This document shows positions 7,113 through 13,360 of a DNA stretch of 13,360 nt, piece by piece (within the stretch, counting starts at the first letter, position 1; every line of letters begins with the position of its first letter). Under the pieces are notes generated by a model. The model was not told where the DNA came from. It saw nothing but the letters and a program-made list of their open reading frames with translations, and made no database searches. The translations under genes and the position numbers were made by a program. Origin of the DNA: SURF-32 sp964648365 (GTDB lineage Bacteria; Planctomycetota; Phycisphaerae; UBA1845); assembly GCA_964648365.1 (NCBI GenBank), contig CAZYLK010000174.1, forward strand, positions 1-13,360, in the 5' to 3' direction.

Positions 7113-7325
7113 TTACATAACGGTCTGCATCGCGTTGGCCACGTTCGCCCAGATGTCGCGGTTCTTCAGGCCCAGAAGCGAGATGGCGCCGATCGCAACC
7201 ATGACAATGGCGGCGAGCACGAACGCTGTCTCGACGGCGGTGGCCGCTGACTCTTCTCGCGCGAATTCCGCTGCGCTGCGTCGTCGGACCGACCCGATGA
7301 GACGGTACAGTACGGATCGAGTCAT
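7113..7325 (-). CDS. Flp/Fap-type (type IVb) pilin subunit
   Basis: The product is 70 residues: a basic N-terminal leader, then EESAATAVETAFVLAAIVMV, the typical Flp pilin pattern of Ala/Thr-rich residues, a conserved Glu (VE) and a single hydrophobic helix (about 30-50), then a short Asn/Ala-rich tail. Flp pilins are cleaved by a prepilin peptidase and assembled by the Tad secretion apparatus. Here the usual cleavage would fall before the hydrophobic helix, but the exact Gly cleavage residue is not obvious. The start at 7325 is preceded by GGGAG (minus strand, 7333-7337) at 7 bases; the longer in-frame extension to 7424 is Arg/Ser-rich and rejected. No tad genes are in this window, so it is either an orphan or part of a scattered system. 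It is convergent to the glycosyltransferase operon and divergent from the protease gene. Confidence 0.82.
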   Translation of the reverse strand: MTRSVLYRLIGSVRRRSAAEFAREESAATAVETAFVLAAIVMVAIGAISLLGLKNRDIWANVANAMQTVM

Positions 7326-7713
7326 GCGACGGCTCCCAACTGTTGAACACCCCCGACCGGAAGCGCGCGCGCTGCGCGCCGATGGCCGTAGTTCAACCGT
7401 ACGAAACATTCCCAATTTACGCAAAACTCACCATCGCTTTAGAACAAGGTACGTGACCCTCGCGACATTCCCGGACGACCCGAGAATCGAGTCCGTCCGA
7501 TAGCAACCTGTCGAAGACGATGCGGCGTGGGCTTGCGGCCCGCGATTCCGCCGTCTGGAGGCCAGCGCTGCGCATCAAGTCCGGGAAAGGCGTTGGAGCC
7601 GTCCCGTCTCGGCGGTACAATTGTTCACGGACCCTCGGGTCGTCCGGCCGCACGCCCGCGCGCATGCGGCGCCGATAAGTTCGCCGCGACCCCGTGAAGC
7701 AGAGTGAGCGCCC
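7326..7713. other. Intergenic region between divergent pilin and protease genes
   Basis: This 388-base stretch separates the start of the pilin gene (minus) from the start of the HtrA-type gene (plus). It holds the pilin ribosome binding site (7333-7337), a short GC palindrome (around 7367-7381), a relatively AT-rich patch (about 7400-7450) that could hold the pilin promoter, and a sigma70-like promoter directed rightwards at 7593-7621. No credible gene was found in it. Confidence 0.7.
7593..7621 (+). promoter_or_regulatory. Sigma70-like promoter for the HtrA-type protease
   Basis: TTGGAG at 7593-7598 and TACAAT at 7616-7621 are separated by exactly 17 bases. The -10 box matches the TATAAT consensus at five of six positions, and the -35 box matches TTGACA at four. 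Transcription would start near 7628, giving a leader of about 85 bases before the ATG at 7714. Its position in the divergent region supports the call; no activity is shown. Confidence 0.55.
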
Positions 7714-8922
7714 ATGCCCACGCGAAGCGCCGCCCGACAGTTCTGCGTCCTCTTTGCCGCCACCGCGCTCACCCTGTCGCTGCTGTTGCGTTTCGACGTG
7801 CTGGAGCGATTCTCCTACGCCCTTCACCGCGGCCGGATCGAAGCCCTGCGCTCGACGCTGCCGGCTGACGACGTCCTCGCGGCGGAACTGCGACCGGGCG
7901 CCGTAGTGGCGAGAACGGTCGGCCCCTCCGTCGTCCACATCGTTACGGAAATGGAAAGTTCGCCCGCGGCCATCCGGGAAGAACTGCTCTCGAGCGAGCG
8001 CCGCCCCGGCGCAGAGGCGCCCCCGCCCGAAAGCGACAGCGCCAGCCGCATGAGACGCAGCCGGATGCGTGACGAGGATACGCAGGTCCGCCGGCAGGGG
8101 CTGGGCAGCGGATTCGTCATCGACGCCGAACGCGGCTACATCCTGACCAATGCCCACGTCGTGGCTGACGCCGATCACATCGAAGTCCGCTTCTTCGACG
8201 GTCGGCACGGCTCGGCCGAAGTGTACGCCTTGGACTTTGCGTCGGATCTGGCCGTCGTAGAGGTTCGCACGCGCCCCCTCATCGCCGGCCGCTTCGGCGA
8301 CAGCGACGCCGCCACCATCGGCGACGACGTCTTCGCCGTCGGCAGCCCGTTCGGCCTCGTCGGCACGTTCTCGAAGGGGATCGTCAGCGCCACGCACCGG
8401 CGCAACGTCACCATCCAGCGCGAATCCTATCCCGATCTGTTGCAGACGGACGCCGTCATCAACCCGGGCAACAGCGGCGGCCCGCTGGTGAACATGCGCG
8501 GCGAGGTCATCGGCATCAATCTGGCCATCGCCACCAGCGGCTATGTCTACGACGGCATCGGCTTCGCCATTCCGTCCAATCGCGTGGTGGCCTGGCTGTC
8601 GGAACTCGGCCGGGGATTTCTCGGCGTGACGCTGTCGGACGTCCGGCCGACGCGCGGCGCAGACGAGGCCGGCGGCGCGCGCATCGACTCCGTCGTCAGC
8701 GGCAGTGCCGCCGCCCGCGCCGGGCTGAAACCGGGCGACCTCGTCCGCGCGCTGGACGGGGTCTTCGTGCGGGACGTGGCCGCGCTGGCCCAGCGCGTGC
8801 GCGCGGCCGGCGCCGGGAACGACTGTACGCTTTCAATCCTGCGCGACGCCCGACCGCGGGACGTTTCCGTCACGCTGGGCCACCGATACGAACCGGAACT
8901 GGGCACGCCTGAACCGGAATAA
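7714..8922 (+). CDS. HtrA/DegP-type serine protease with one PDZ domain
   Basis: The 402-residue protein starts with a hydrophobic segment (about 10-26) that is probably a signal anchor, so the enzyme should face the periplasm. The trypsin-like domain spans roughly 60-295. The catalytic triad is complete: His148 in TNAHVV, Asp178 in ASDLAVVEV and Ser254 in NPGNSGGPL. Between the first strand and the core is a long acidic/Arg-rich insertion (about 82-127), matching the variable LA-loop position of DegP-like enzymes. A single PDZ domain follows (about 300-388), with GFLGV at its start and AARAGLKPGDLVRALDG in its centre. The length and one-PDZ layout match DegS/HhoA-type members better than two-PDZ DegP. 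The likely role is quality control or regulated cleavage of misfolded envelope proteins. It has its own promoter and is not overlapped by neighbours. A more specific gene symbol would be a guess. Confidence 0.95.
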   Translation: MPTRSAARQFCVLFAATALTLSLLLRFDVLERFSYALHRGRIEALRSTLPADDVLAAELRPGAVVARTVGPSVVHIVTEMESSPAAIREELLSSERRPGAEAPPPESDSASRMRRSRMRDEDTQVRRQGLGSGFVIDAERGYILTNAHVVADADHIEVRFFDGRHGSAEVYALDFASDLAVVEVRTRPLIAGRFGDSDAATIGDDVFAVGSPFGLVGTFSKGIVSATHRRNVTIQRESYPDLLQTDAVINPGNSGGPLVNMRGEVIGINLAIATSGYVYDGIGFAIPSNRVVAWLSELGRGFLGVTLSDVRPTRGADEAGGARIDSVVSGSAAARAGLKPGDLVRALDGVFVRDVAALAQRVRAAGAGNDCTLSILRDARPRDVSVTLGHRYEPELGTPEPE

Positions 8923-8954
8923 CCGCGCCATTCGCGGCGGACGCCCCCCTCGTT

Positions 8955-8975
8955 GACCTGAGACGGGCACAGGTC
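8955..8975. promoter_or_regulatory. Inverted repeat upstream of secreted protein gene, possible operator
   Basis: GACCTG (8955-8960) and CAGGTC (8970-8975) form a perfect 6-base inverted repeat with a 9-base spacer. It overlaps a TTGACC (8953-8958), and a TTGACA follows at 8980-8985, but no matching -10 box was found at the right distance for either. It could be a dimeric regulator site for the gene starting at 9121. The short arms make chance a real possibility. Confidence 0.2.
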
Positions 8976-9120
8976 GCGTTGACACGGGTGAAGCTTTCAT
9001 CGCGCGCGATGGGGACGCCGGCAGCGAGTTGCATAGCGTCAGCCCGCGCGGAAACGCGCCGACCTGACCTCGGCGCGCCGCACGGGATCAACGCACCGAA
9101 GAAAGAAAGGACCAGCAGTA

Positions 9121-9987
9121 ATGACGCGAATCATGGCACGTTCAATCGTGATACTGGCACTGGCGGCGACGGCCTCGCGGGCGCAGTCCGTCGACTTCGA
9201 AGGTCTGAGTGAAGGGTTCTACCCCGCCGACGTGGAGATCGACGGTGTGCGGTTCTTCGACAGCTTCGCCCTGCCGGGCGACCCGGGCACGTCCTGGGCT
9301 GCGGACATCGCCACCGGCGTATGGAATGTCTACTTCAAAGTTCTCGACTACGTGCAGGACACGCAGTTCAACGTCAACGGGTATTCCGGCACGCCGGACA
9401 TCGTTGCGTTCACCGCGATCAAGTCGTTCAAGGTATCGCCGCCCGAGCCGGCCCGTTACGTCGGCCTGAGCGTCCTTTATCGCGTCATGGAGGATGGCCG
9501 CGACTACACGCTCAATCGTATGTGGCTGGAGGCATATCGCGACGGCGAGAAGGTGGGTCAGACGGAACCGATCGCCCCGGCCAACGTCCTTTTCGACACC
9601 GGCCGCAGCACCTCCGGCGCCTCGCGGCTGGTGTTCAGCGGGGTCGAGTTCGACACCATCCAGTTCCTCGTCAGCGGCCCGACCAACCTCGGCACGATCC
9701 TCGGCGGCATCGACAACGTCACCTTCGACCCGCCCGCCATTGTCTGCGAAGACGTGCGCAAGCTGACCTCCCGATGCCGCAACGGCCGGATCAAGGCCAG
9801 GCTCAAGCTCCGCGGCGGCGACTACGACGGCGAACCGATCGTCTACCGCGTCGACAACGCCCTCTTCGACGCCGCCGTCTCCGGCAAGAAGGCGAAGATC
9901 AAACACCCGGCCGCGCCCGGCGCCCGCAATATCGGCATCGTCTCGCCAACCGGCTGCGTCGAAGCCCAGGACGTGATCTGTCAGTAA
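9121..9987 (+). CDS. Secreted protein of unknown function with Cys-containing C-terminal domain
   Basis: The 288-residue product has a clear Sec signal peptide (basic MTRIMARS, hydrophobic core, cleavage likely after ASRA or AQ near 20-22), so it is exported. An AAAGG at 9106-9110 supports the ATG at 9121; an ATG at 9133 also works. The N-terminal part (about 23-205) is rich in beta-strand patterns and aromatic residues, starts VDFEGLSEGFYP and ends GGIDNVTFD, which resembles extracellular jelly-roll or carbohydrate-binding-like modules. The C-terminal ~80 residues carry Cys209, Cys219, Cys279 and Cys287, which could form two disulphides. They also have a Lys/Arg-rich strand pattern (RIKARLKLRGG). 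No catalytic residues stand out and no PEP-CTERM or sorting signal is present. It stands alone, with about 200 bases upstream and 0.5 kb downstream without genes. Function is unknown. Confidence 0.82.
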   Translation: MTRIMARSIVILALAATASRAQSVDFEGLSEGFYPADVEIDGVRFFDSFALPGDPGTSWAADIATGVWNVYFKVLDYVQDTQFNVNGYSGTPDIVAFTAIKSFKVSPPEPARYVGLSVLYRVMEDGRDYTLNRMWLEAYRDGEKVGQTEPIAPANVLFDTGRSTSGASRLVFSGVEFDTIQFLVSGPTNLGTILGGIDNVTFDPPAIVCEDVRKLTSRCRNGRIKARLKLRGGDYDGEPIVYRVDNALFDAAVSGKKAKIKHPAAPGARNIGIVSPTGCVEAQDVICQ

Positions 9988-10044
9988 CGCCGTTGCGTGG
10001 CGCCGCTCCCAGCCAGTGATCCGCTGCAGCACCTTGCGGCCCGA

Positions 10045-10160
10045 TGTGGTACCGGTTTGCAACCGGTGGTCCCGTGTGGCACCGGTTTGCAACCGGTGGT
10101 CCCGTGTGGCACCGGTTTCCAACCGGTGGTCCGGGTGTGGCACCGGTTTCCAACCGGTGC
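10045..10160. repeat. Four tandem palindromic (REP-like) repeats, ~30-base unit
   Basis: Copies begin at 10045, 10075, 10105 and 10136. Each contains a perfect palindrome of 7-base arms, ACCGGTT and AACCGGT, around a 3-base loop (TGC in copies 1-2, TCC in copies 3-4), at 10051-10067, 10081-10097, 10111-10127 and 10142-10158. The linker between palindromes is GGTCCCGTGTGGC, with one extra base before copy 4. The units are nearly identical, so the array is recent or under conversion. Each copy can form a hairpin in either strand. The arrangement matches bacterial REP/MITE-like repeats that disperse between genes; no transposase of the REP-associated type is in the window. The absence of spacers and of cas genes excludes a CRISPR array. 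Confidence 0.9.
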
Positions 10161-10332
10161 ATCCACCCCGTCAGGCCGGCAATTCAATCGCCACGCCGCA
10201 CTCGCTACAATCGGCCTCCGGCGAGCGTTGTCGCTCCGAGCACCTCTACCGTCGCCCATGCCGTCCCGGGGACTCGCGACCGGCCGATTGTTAAGGTCAG
10301 GCAAATTCTTCAAGAAGATTTCGTTTGGGGGC

Positions 10333-10361
10333 TTGACCGGACGGCAATCGTCCCATATCTT
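10333..10361 (+). promoter_or_regulatory. Sigma70-like promoter for the YD-repeat gene
   Basis: TTGACC (10333-10338) and TATCTT (10356-10361) are separated by exactly 17 bases. The -35 box matches the consensus at five of six positions and the -10 box at four. The start point would be near 10368, giving a leader of about 129 bases to the ATG at 10497. It lies just downstream of the REP-like array and in the only long gap before the gene. Confidence 0.6.
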
Positions 10362-10496
10362 TGTGGTGCTGGTACTGTACGGCCATGCGCACTCGGGCGA
10401 TGGCCAGCGGTCTTGATGAAACCCTGCCACTTGTGGCCCGCGCGACTCGGCGCGATCGGCTTGTGGTGCGCACCTTCCGAATCAGGAGGATTCTCA

Positions 10497-13360
10497 ATGG
10501 ACTCCAGTCGGGCATGCCTGTCGGTTTGGTTCTTGGTTGCTTGTGTCGGACACGCCGCGTCGGGGCCATCGGCGCTCGCCACCGGCCCTGACATGAAGCC
10601 GGGCACGGCGCGGCCGTGGGGGGCGGACATGTCCGTGGCGACCTACTCATCGGTGAATCTCTGGGATGGCAATCTGCTGACCGCCATCCCGATCATCGGC
10701 TGGAACGGTGTCGGGCCGGACATGCAGATGGTCCTGTACCACAACTCCGCCAACGTGGACTCCGCGCTGGACCTGACCCGCGGCATGGGCTTCGACATGG
10801 GACCGGGCTGGACCTGCACGTTCAGCGGCCACATCATTTACGACGATCAGGAGGACACGGCGCTGGTCATCCACGACGACGGCACGCAGGATCTGTACGA
10901 ATGGAACGGCGGCACGTCCGAATGGGATCCGCCCACGGGCGTTTATGCCGTATTGACTCGTGACGGCATGACGGATGAATGGACGCTGACGTTCGAGAAC
11001 CAGACCTATCGCCACTTCGACGATGAGGGGCTGCTGCTGGCCGTCGGCGACTCTTGTGGCAATGAGATCACGGTCGTCCGCGAGACCGTAAACAGCGTCC
11101 TGCGAATCGACTACGTCTACGACGCAGCCGGCCGTACGCTTGACTTTGATTACGGCATGTCCGGACGGCTGCGAACTCTTGAGGATCCTGCCTGCGGTGC
11201 CGACGAGGTTCCCTGCGGCAGCGGCGAGCCGGGAGGCTCAACCCTGACGGCTCGCGAGTGGGATCTTGATTACACATCGCAGCGGGTCGAGACGATTACC
11301 GACCCCGAAAGCTACGTCATCACCATCACCTACGACGGCAACGACCGCATCGATACGATCGAGGACAAGGATGAGCACGCGTTTGACTATGACTACAACG
11401 GCGACGGGCGTCTGACGAAGGTGACCGACCCGACACCCTCCAGCCCGCTCGATCAGGACTTCAGCTACAGCTACACCGGCAACCCGCCGACTTGCGCAAC
11501 CGTCTACACGGATCGCCGCGGCAACAACTGGGATTACGACTTCGACGCCTCGGAGCGCATCTACAAGACCCGCAATCCGCTCGACAAGGAGCGCGAGTTT
11601 ACGTGGGACGGCGACAACAACCTCACCGACTTCTACAACGAGTTGGACGACCAGTGGGAGTTCACCTACGACGCACGCGGCAACGTCTTGAAGGTTATCA
11701 CTCCGCTGACGTCCGAAATGTCGCCGAAGGTCACCTACACGTACGACGCGCTGAATAACGTGACGTCGGTGACGGATGGCGAAGGCAACACCGTCGGATA
11801 CAACTACGACAGTGAAGATTGCTCCACCATTCTGACCTCCATCGAACTGCCGCCAGATGGAGAAGGCAACGGAGCGGCCGAGATTGAGTTGACCTATTAC
11901 GAGGGCGCGGGCGAACTCGGCCTGCTCAAGGATGTCCTGTTCAAGGACTTCCGTGGAGAAGACGAGCACGTCGTGCTATCCCATTACGAGTACGACGACT
12001 GGGGGCAGATCGCCCGCTTGGCCGAAGGACTCCTTCCCCAGGACACCGACCAATACGGCATCACCATGAACGTGGTGTACGACAGTGGGAGCCGTGGCGT
12101 GGTCGGTCCGGGAGGTGATTCCATGCTGTTTAACAATAATAATAACGCAACGGGCAGTGAATGCATCCCGATTCTGTCACCAGGTGATCCATCGACATTC
12201 GTCCCCACAGGATTCCCGGCGATTCCAGGTTGTGCTTTGAATGACTACACTTGGTTGCCGGATGGTGGCTGGACCGCTGAGTACAACGGCATGGGGCAGG
12301 TTACGGAACTGACGACCGTCGACAACCAGGACCGGGAGCGGACTAACACATATGACGAACTCGGTCGCCTCGTGTCGCAGGAGCTTGATTCCGCCGAGGC
12401 GGGGGCGCCAACGCTGTTCGAGCGAAACTTCGGCTTCGAGCACGACTGGGCCGCCGGAGAAGTGACCGTATCTGGACCGGATGGCGACGACATCGTCGTC
12501 GAGTTCGACGCGGCCGGGCGCGTCGAGACGGTGACGCGCGAAGACATCAGCGCAGAGTACGACTACTACGACGACGGCCAGGTCAGCCGCATCGACTACG
12601 GCAACGATACCTACGTCCTGTTCACGTACGACGACGACGGCCGACTTGCAAGCAAGCAGCATTTCGACGACTCGATGGCGAAGTTTCTGGGCCTGGCCTA
12701 CACGTACGACGGCCGCGATCTTCCGACGCAGATCGTCGAGTCGAACGCTTCGGGCACAGTTGCCACGACCACGTTCGAGTACGACGACCGCGGCCGGCTC
12801 ATCGCGGAATCGCGGGTAGCCGCGATGGGAGTGACGACGCCTGAGTACGACATGGAGTATGACTACGACCAGATGGGCAATCGGATCGAAAAGCGGGACA
12901 ACGATAACGAGTGGACAACCGTCTACCACTACGACGTGGACGATCCAGAAGCGTACGACAGCGACAACAACCGTTTAATGTACTACACGGTGTCCGACTT
13001 CTCAACGCAGTTGATCTCGACCACCTGGTACTACTACGACACTAACGGGAACCCGACGCGGATCATCACGGAACTGGGCACGAGCGAAGAGTACACCGCG
13101 GTCAGGTTCGTGTACGACAAGGGGCGGCGTGTCGCGGCCGTGGCGGGCGAGCGGTGGACGGAGGCCGGTGCCTGCGACGGCGGGAACCCGGTCGATTACG
13201 AGCGGCTTTACGTGCGTGAGTTCCGCTACGAGTACGACGAGCCGCGGGCGAAGTACTTGACGGTCGAACGGGATTGCGATACCTCCTCGACCGTGCTCAG
13301 CCGCACCTGGACGGACTACCTGGGCGGCAGCGTGTACGGGGATTACGAGGTGACGGAGGT
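10497..13360 (+). CDS. Secreted Rhs/YD-repeat protein (3' truncated)
   Basis: The frame from the ATG at 10497 stays open for 954 codons to the right edge and must continue. An AGGAGGA at 10484-10490, 6 bases before the ATG, and an upstream promoter make this start secure. Residues 1-28 form a Sec-type signal peptide, so the product is exported. The N-terminal part (about 45-200) resembles the entry region of Rhs proteins: NLWDGNLLTAIPI, a GPGWTCTFSGHIIYD segment and HDDGTQDLYEWNG. From about residue 205 onward come many YD-type repeats (Tyr-Asp ... Gly-Arg-Leu/Val ... Thr-Asp), for example YVYDAAGRTLDFDYG, YTYDALNNVTSVTD, NTYDELGRLVSQELD, VEFDAAGRVETVTRE and YDYDQMGNRIEKRD. Such repeats build a hollow beta cocoon that encloses a C-terminal domain, often a toxin or surface effector. 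That end, including any Rhs core signature, lies outside the window. A less repetitive, less GC-rich loop lies near residues 535-580. It is not assigned to a known subfamily. Confidence 0.93.
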   Translation, partial: MDSSRACLSVWFLVACVGHAASGPSALATGPDMKPGTARPWGADMSVATYSSVNLWDGNLLTAIPIIGWNGVGPDMQMVLYHNSANVDSALDLTRGMGFDMGPGWTCTFSGHIIYDDQEDTALVIHDDGTQDLYEWNGGTSEWDPPTGVYAVLTRDGMTDEWTLTFENQTYRHFDDEGLLLAVGDSCGNEITVVRETVNSVLRIDYVYDAAGRTLDFDYGMSGRLRTLEDPACGADEVPCGSGEPGGSTLTAREWDLDYTSQRVETITDPESYVITITYDGNDRIDTIEDKDEHAFDYDYNGDGRLTKVTDPTPSSPLDQDFSYSYTGNPPTCATVYTDRRGNNWDYDFDASERIYKTRNPLDKEREFTWDGDNNLTDFYNELDDQWEFTYDARGNVLKVITPLTSEMSPKVTYTYDALNNVTSVTDGEGNTVGYNYDSEDCSTILTSIELPPDGEGNGAAEIELTYYEGAGELGLLKDVLFKDFRGEDEHVVLSHYEYDDWGQIARLAEGLLPQDTDQYGITMNVVYDSGSRGVVGPGGDSMLFNNNNNATGSECIPILSPGDPSTFVPTGFPAIPGCALNDYTWLPDGGWTAEYNGMGQVTELTTVDNQDRERTNTYDELGRLVSQELDSAEAGAPTLFERNFGFEHDWAAGEVTVSGPDGDDIVVEFDAAGRVETVTREDISAEYDYYDDGQVSRIDYGNDTYVLFTYDDDGRLASKQHFDDSMAKFLGLAYTYDGRDLPTQIVESNASGTVATTTFEYDDRGRLIAESRVAAMGVTTPEYDMEYDYDQMGNRIEKRDNDNEWTTVYHYDVDDPEAYDSDNNRLMYYTVSDFSTQLISTTWYYYDTNGNPTRIITELGTSEEYTAVRFVYDKGRRVAAVAGERWTEAGACDGGNPVDYERLYVREFRYEYDEPRAKYLTVERDCDTSSTVLSRTWTDYLGGSVYGDYEVTE

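Larger units (their letters stand above)
9988..10496. other. Intergenic region with palindromic repeats and a promoter
   Basis: This 509-base stretch carries four tandem palindromic repeats (10045-10160), about 170 bases without a recognisable element, and a strong promoter candidate (10333-10361) followed by a leader of roughly 130 bases and the ribosome binding site of the YD-repeat gene (10484-10490). A small inverted repeat TTCTT-C-AAGAA lies near 10307-10317. Short frames through the region translate the repeats as alternating Gly/Gln/Pro/Val strings and are not considered genes. Confidence 0.7.

Noticed and set aside
7417..8397. Open minus-strand frame of 326 codons opposite the HtrA-type gene
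   Set aside because: It is antisense to a protease with an intact catalytic triad, has no recognisable domain and has shadow-type composition.
8923..8937. CCGCG/CGCGG hairpin directly after the protease stop as an intrinsic terminator
   Set aside because: The stem is only 5 bases and no T run follows; in DNA this GC-rich it is expected by chance.
10045..10160. CRISPR array
   Set aside because: The repeats are contiguous with no unique spacers, each is itself a palindrome, and no cas genes are present.
10183..10211. Second promoter TTCAAT-17-TACAAT upstream of the YD-repeat gene
   Set aside because: The -35 box is poor and a better-matching promoter lies closer to the gene at 10333-10361.
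9997..10416. Small + strand protein over the palindromic repeats
   Set aside because: Its apparent internal repetition only reflects the DNA repeats, and it overlaps a promoter-containing intergenic region.
11238..12929. Two long minus-strand frames (243 and 250 codons) inside the YD-repeat region
   Set aside because: Both are Val-rich mirror translations of the Tyr-Asp-rich repeats. The + strand frame is continuous over the whole stretch and has clear YD motifs.

Overview
The window is GC-rich bacterial DNA, with strong G/C bias at third codon positions. It most resembles a planctomycete-type genome. That assignment is inference. It rests on the gene mix (a DUF2752 membrane protein, lipoproteins with long basic N-termini, a lone Flp-type pilin, a secreted YD-repeat giant) and on the palindromic ACCGGTTTCCAACCGGT repeats and GGGAGCAA-type purine repeats between genes. 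No rRNA, tRNA, transposase, integrase or CRISPR was seen.

Left part (1-6825, all + strand): a 5'-truncated multi-pass membrane protein is followed by a compact gene string. It holds a DUF2752 protein, two tandem lipoproteins that look like diverged paralogues, and three GT4-like glycosyltransferases. Most junctions overlap by 4 to 23 bases, so this is probably one operon. The only sizeable internal gap is 180 bases before the second glycosyltransferase, and it contains two hairpins. The set reads as an envelope module: inner-membrane protein, two lipid-anchored periplasmic proteins and sugar transferases that could build a polysaccharide or glycoconjugate. Only the third transferase keeps both canonical Glu positions of the GT4 donor site.

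Junction (6826-7112): the operon converges on a small minus-strand Flp/type IVb pilin gene. Between them lie a purine-rich tract (which supplies the stop codon of the last glycosyltransferase), a mirrored pyrimidine-rich tract, and a strong 14-bp-stem hairpin.

Right part (7326-13360): a divergent, well-formed promoter precedes a membrane-anchored HtrA/DegP-type protease with an intact His-Asp-Ser triad and one PDZ domain. Next come a secreted protein of unknown function with a Cys-containing C-terminal domain and a 0.5-kb intergenic region with four tandem palindromic repeats. The last gene has its own near-consensus promoter and ribosome binding site. It is a secreted Rhs/YD-repeat protein that stays open for 954 codons and runs off the right edge, so its C-terminal domain is not visible.

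I see no fully novel, self-contained system. The best leads are the paired lipoproteins with degenerate glycosyltransferases, the strand-switching purine/pyrimidine element with its adjacent hairpin, and the truncated YD-repeat protein.
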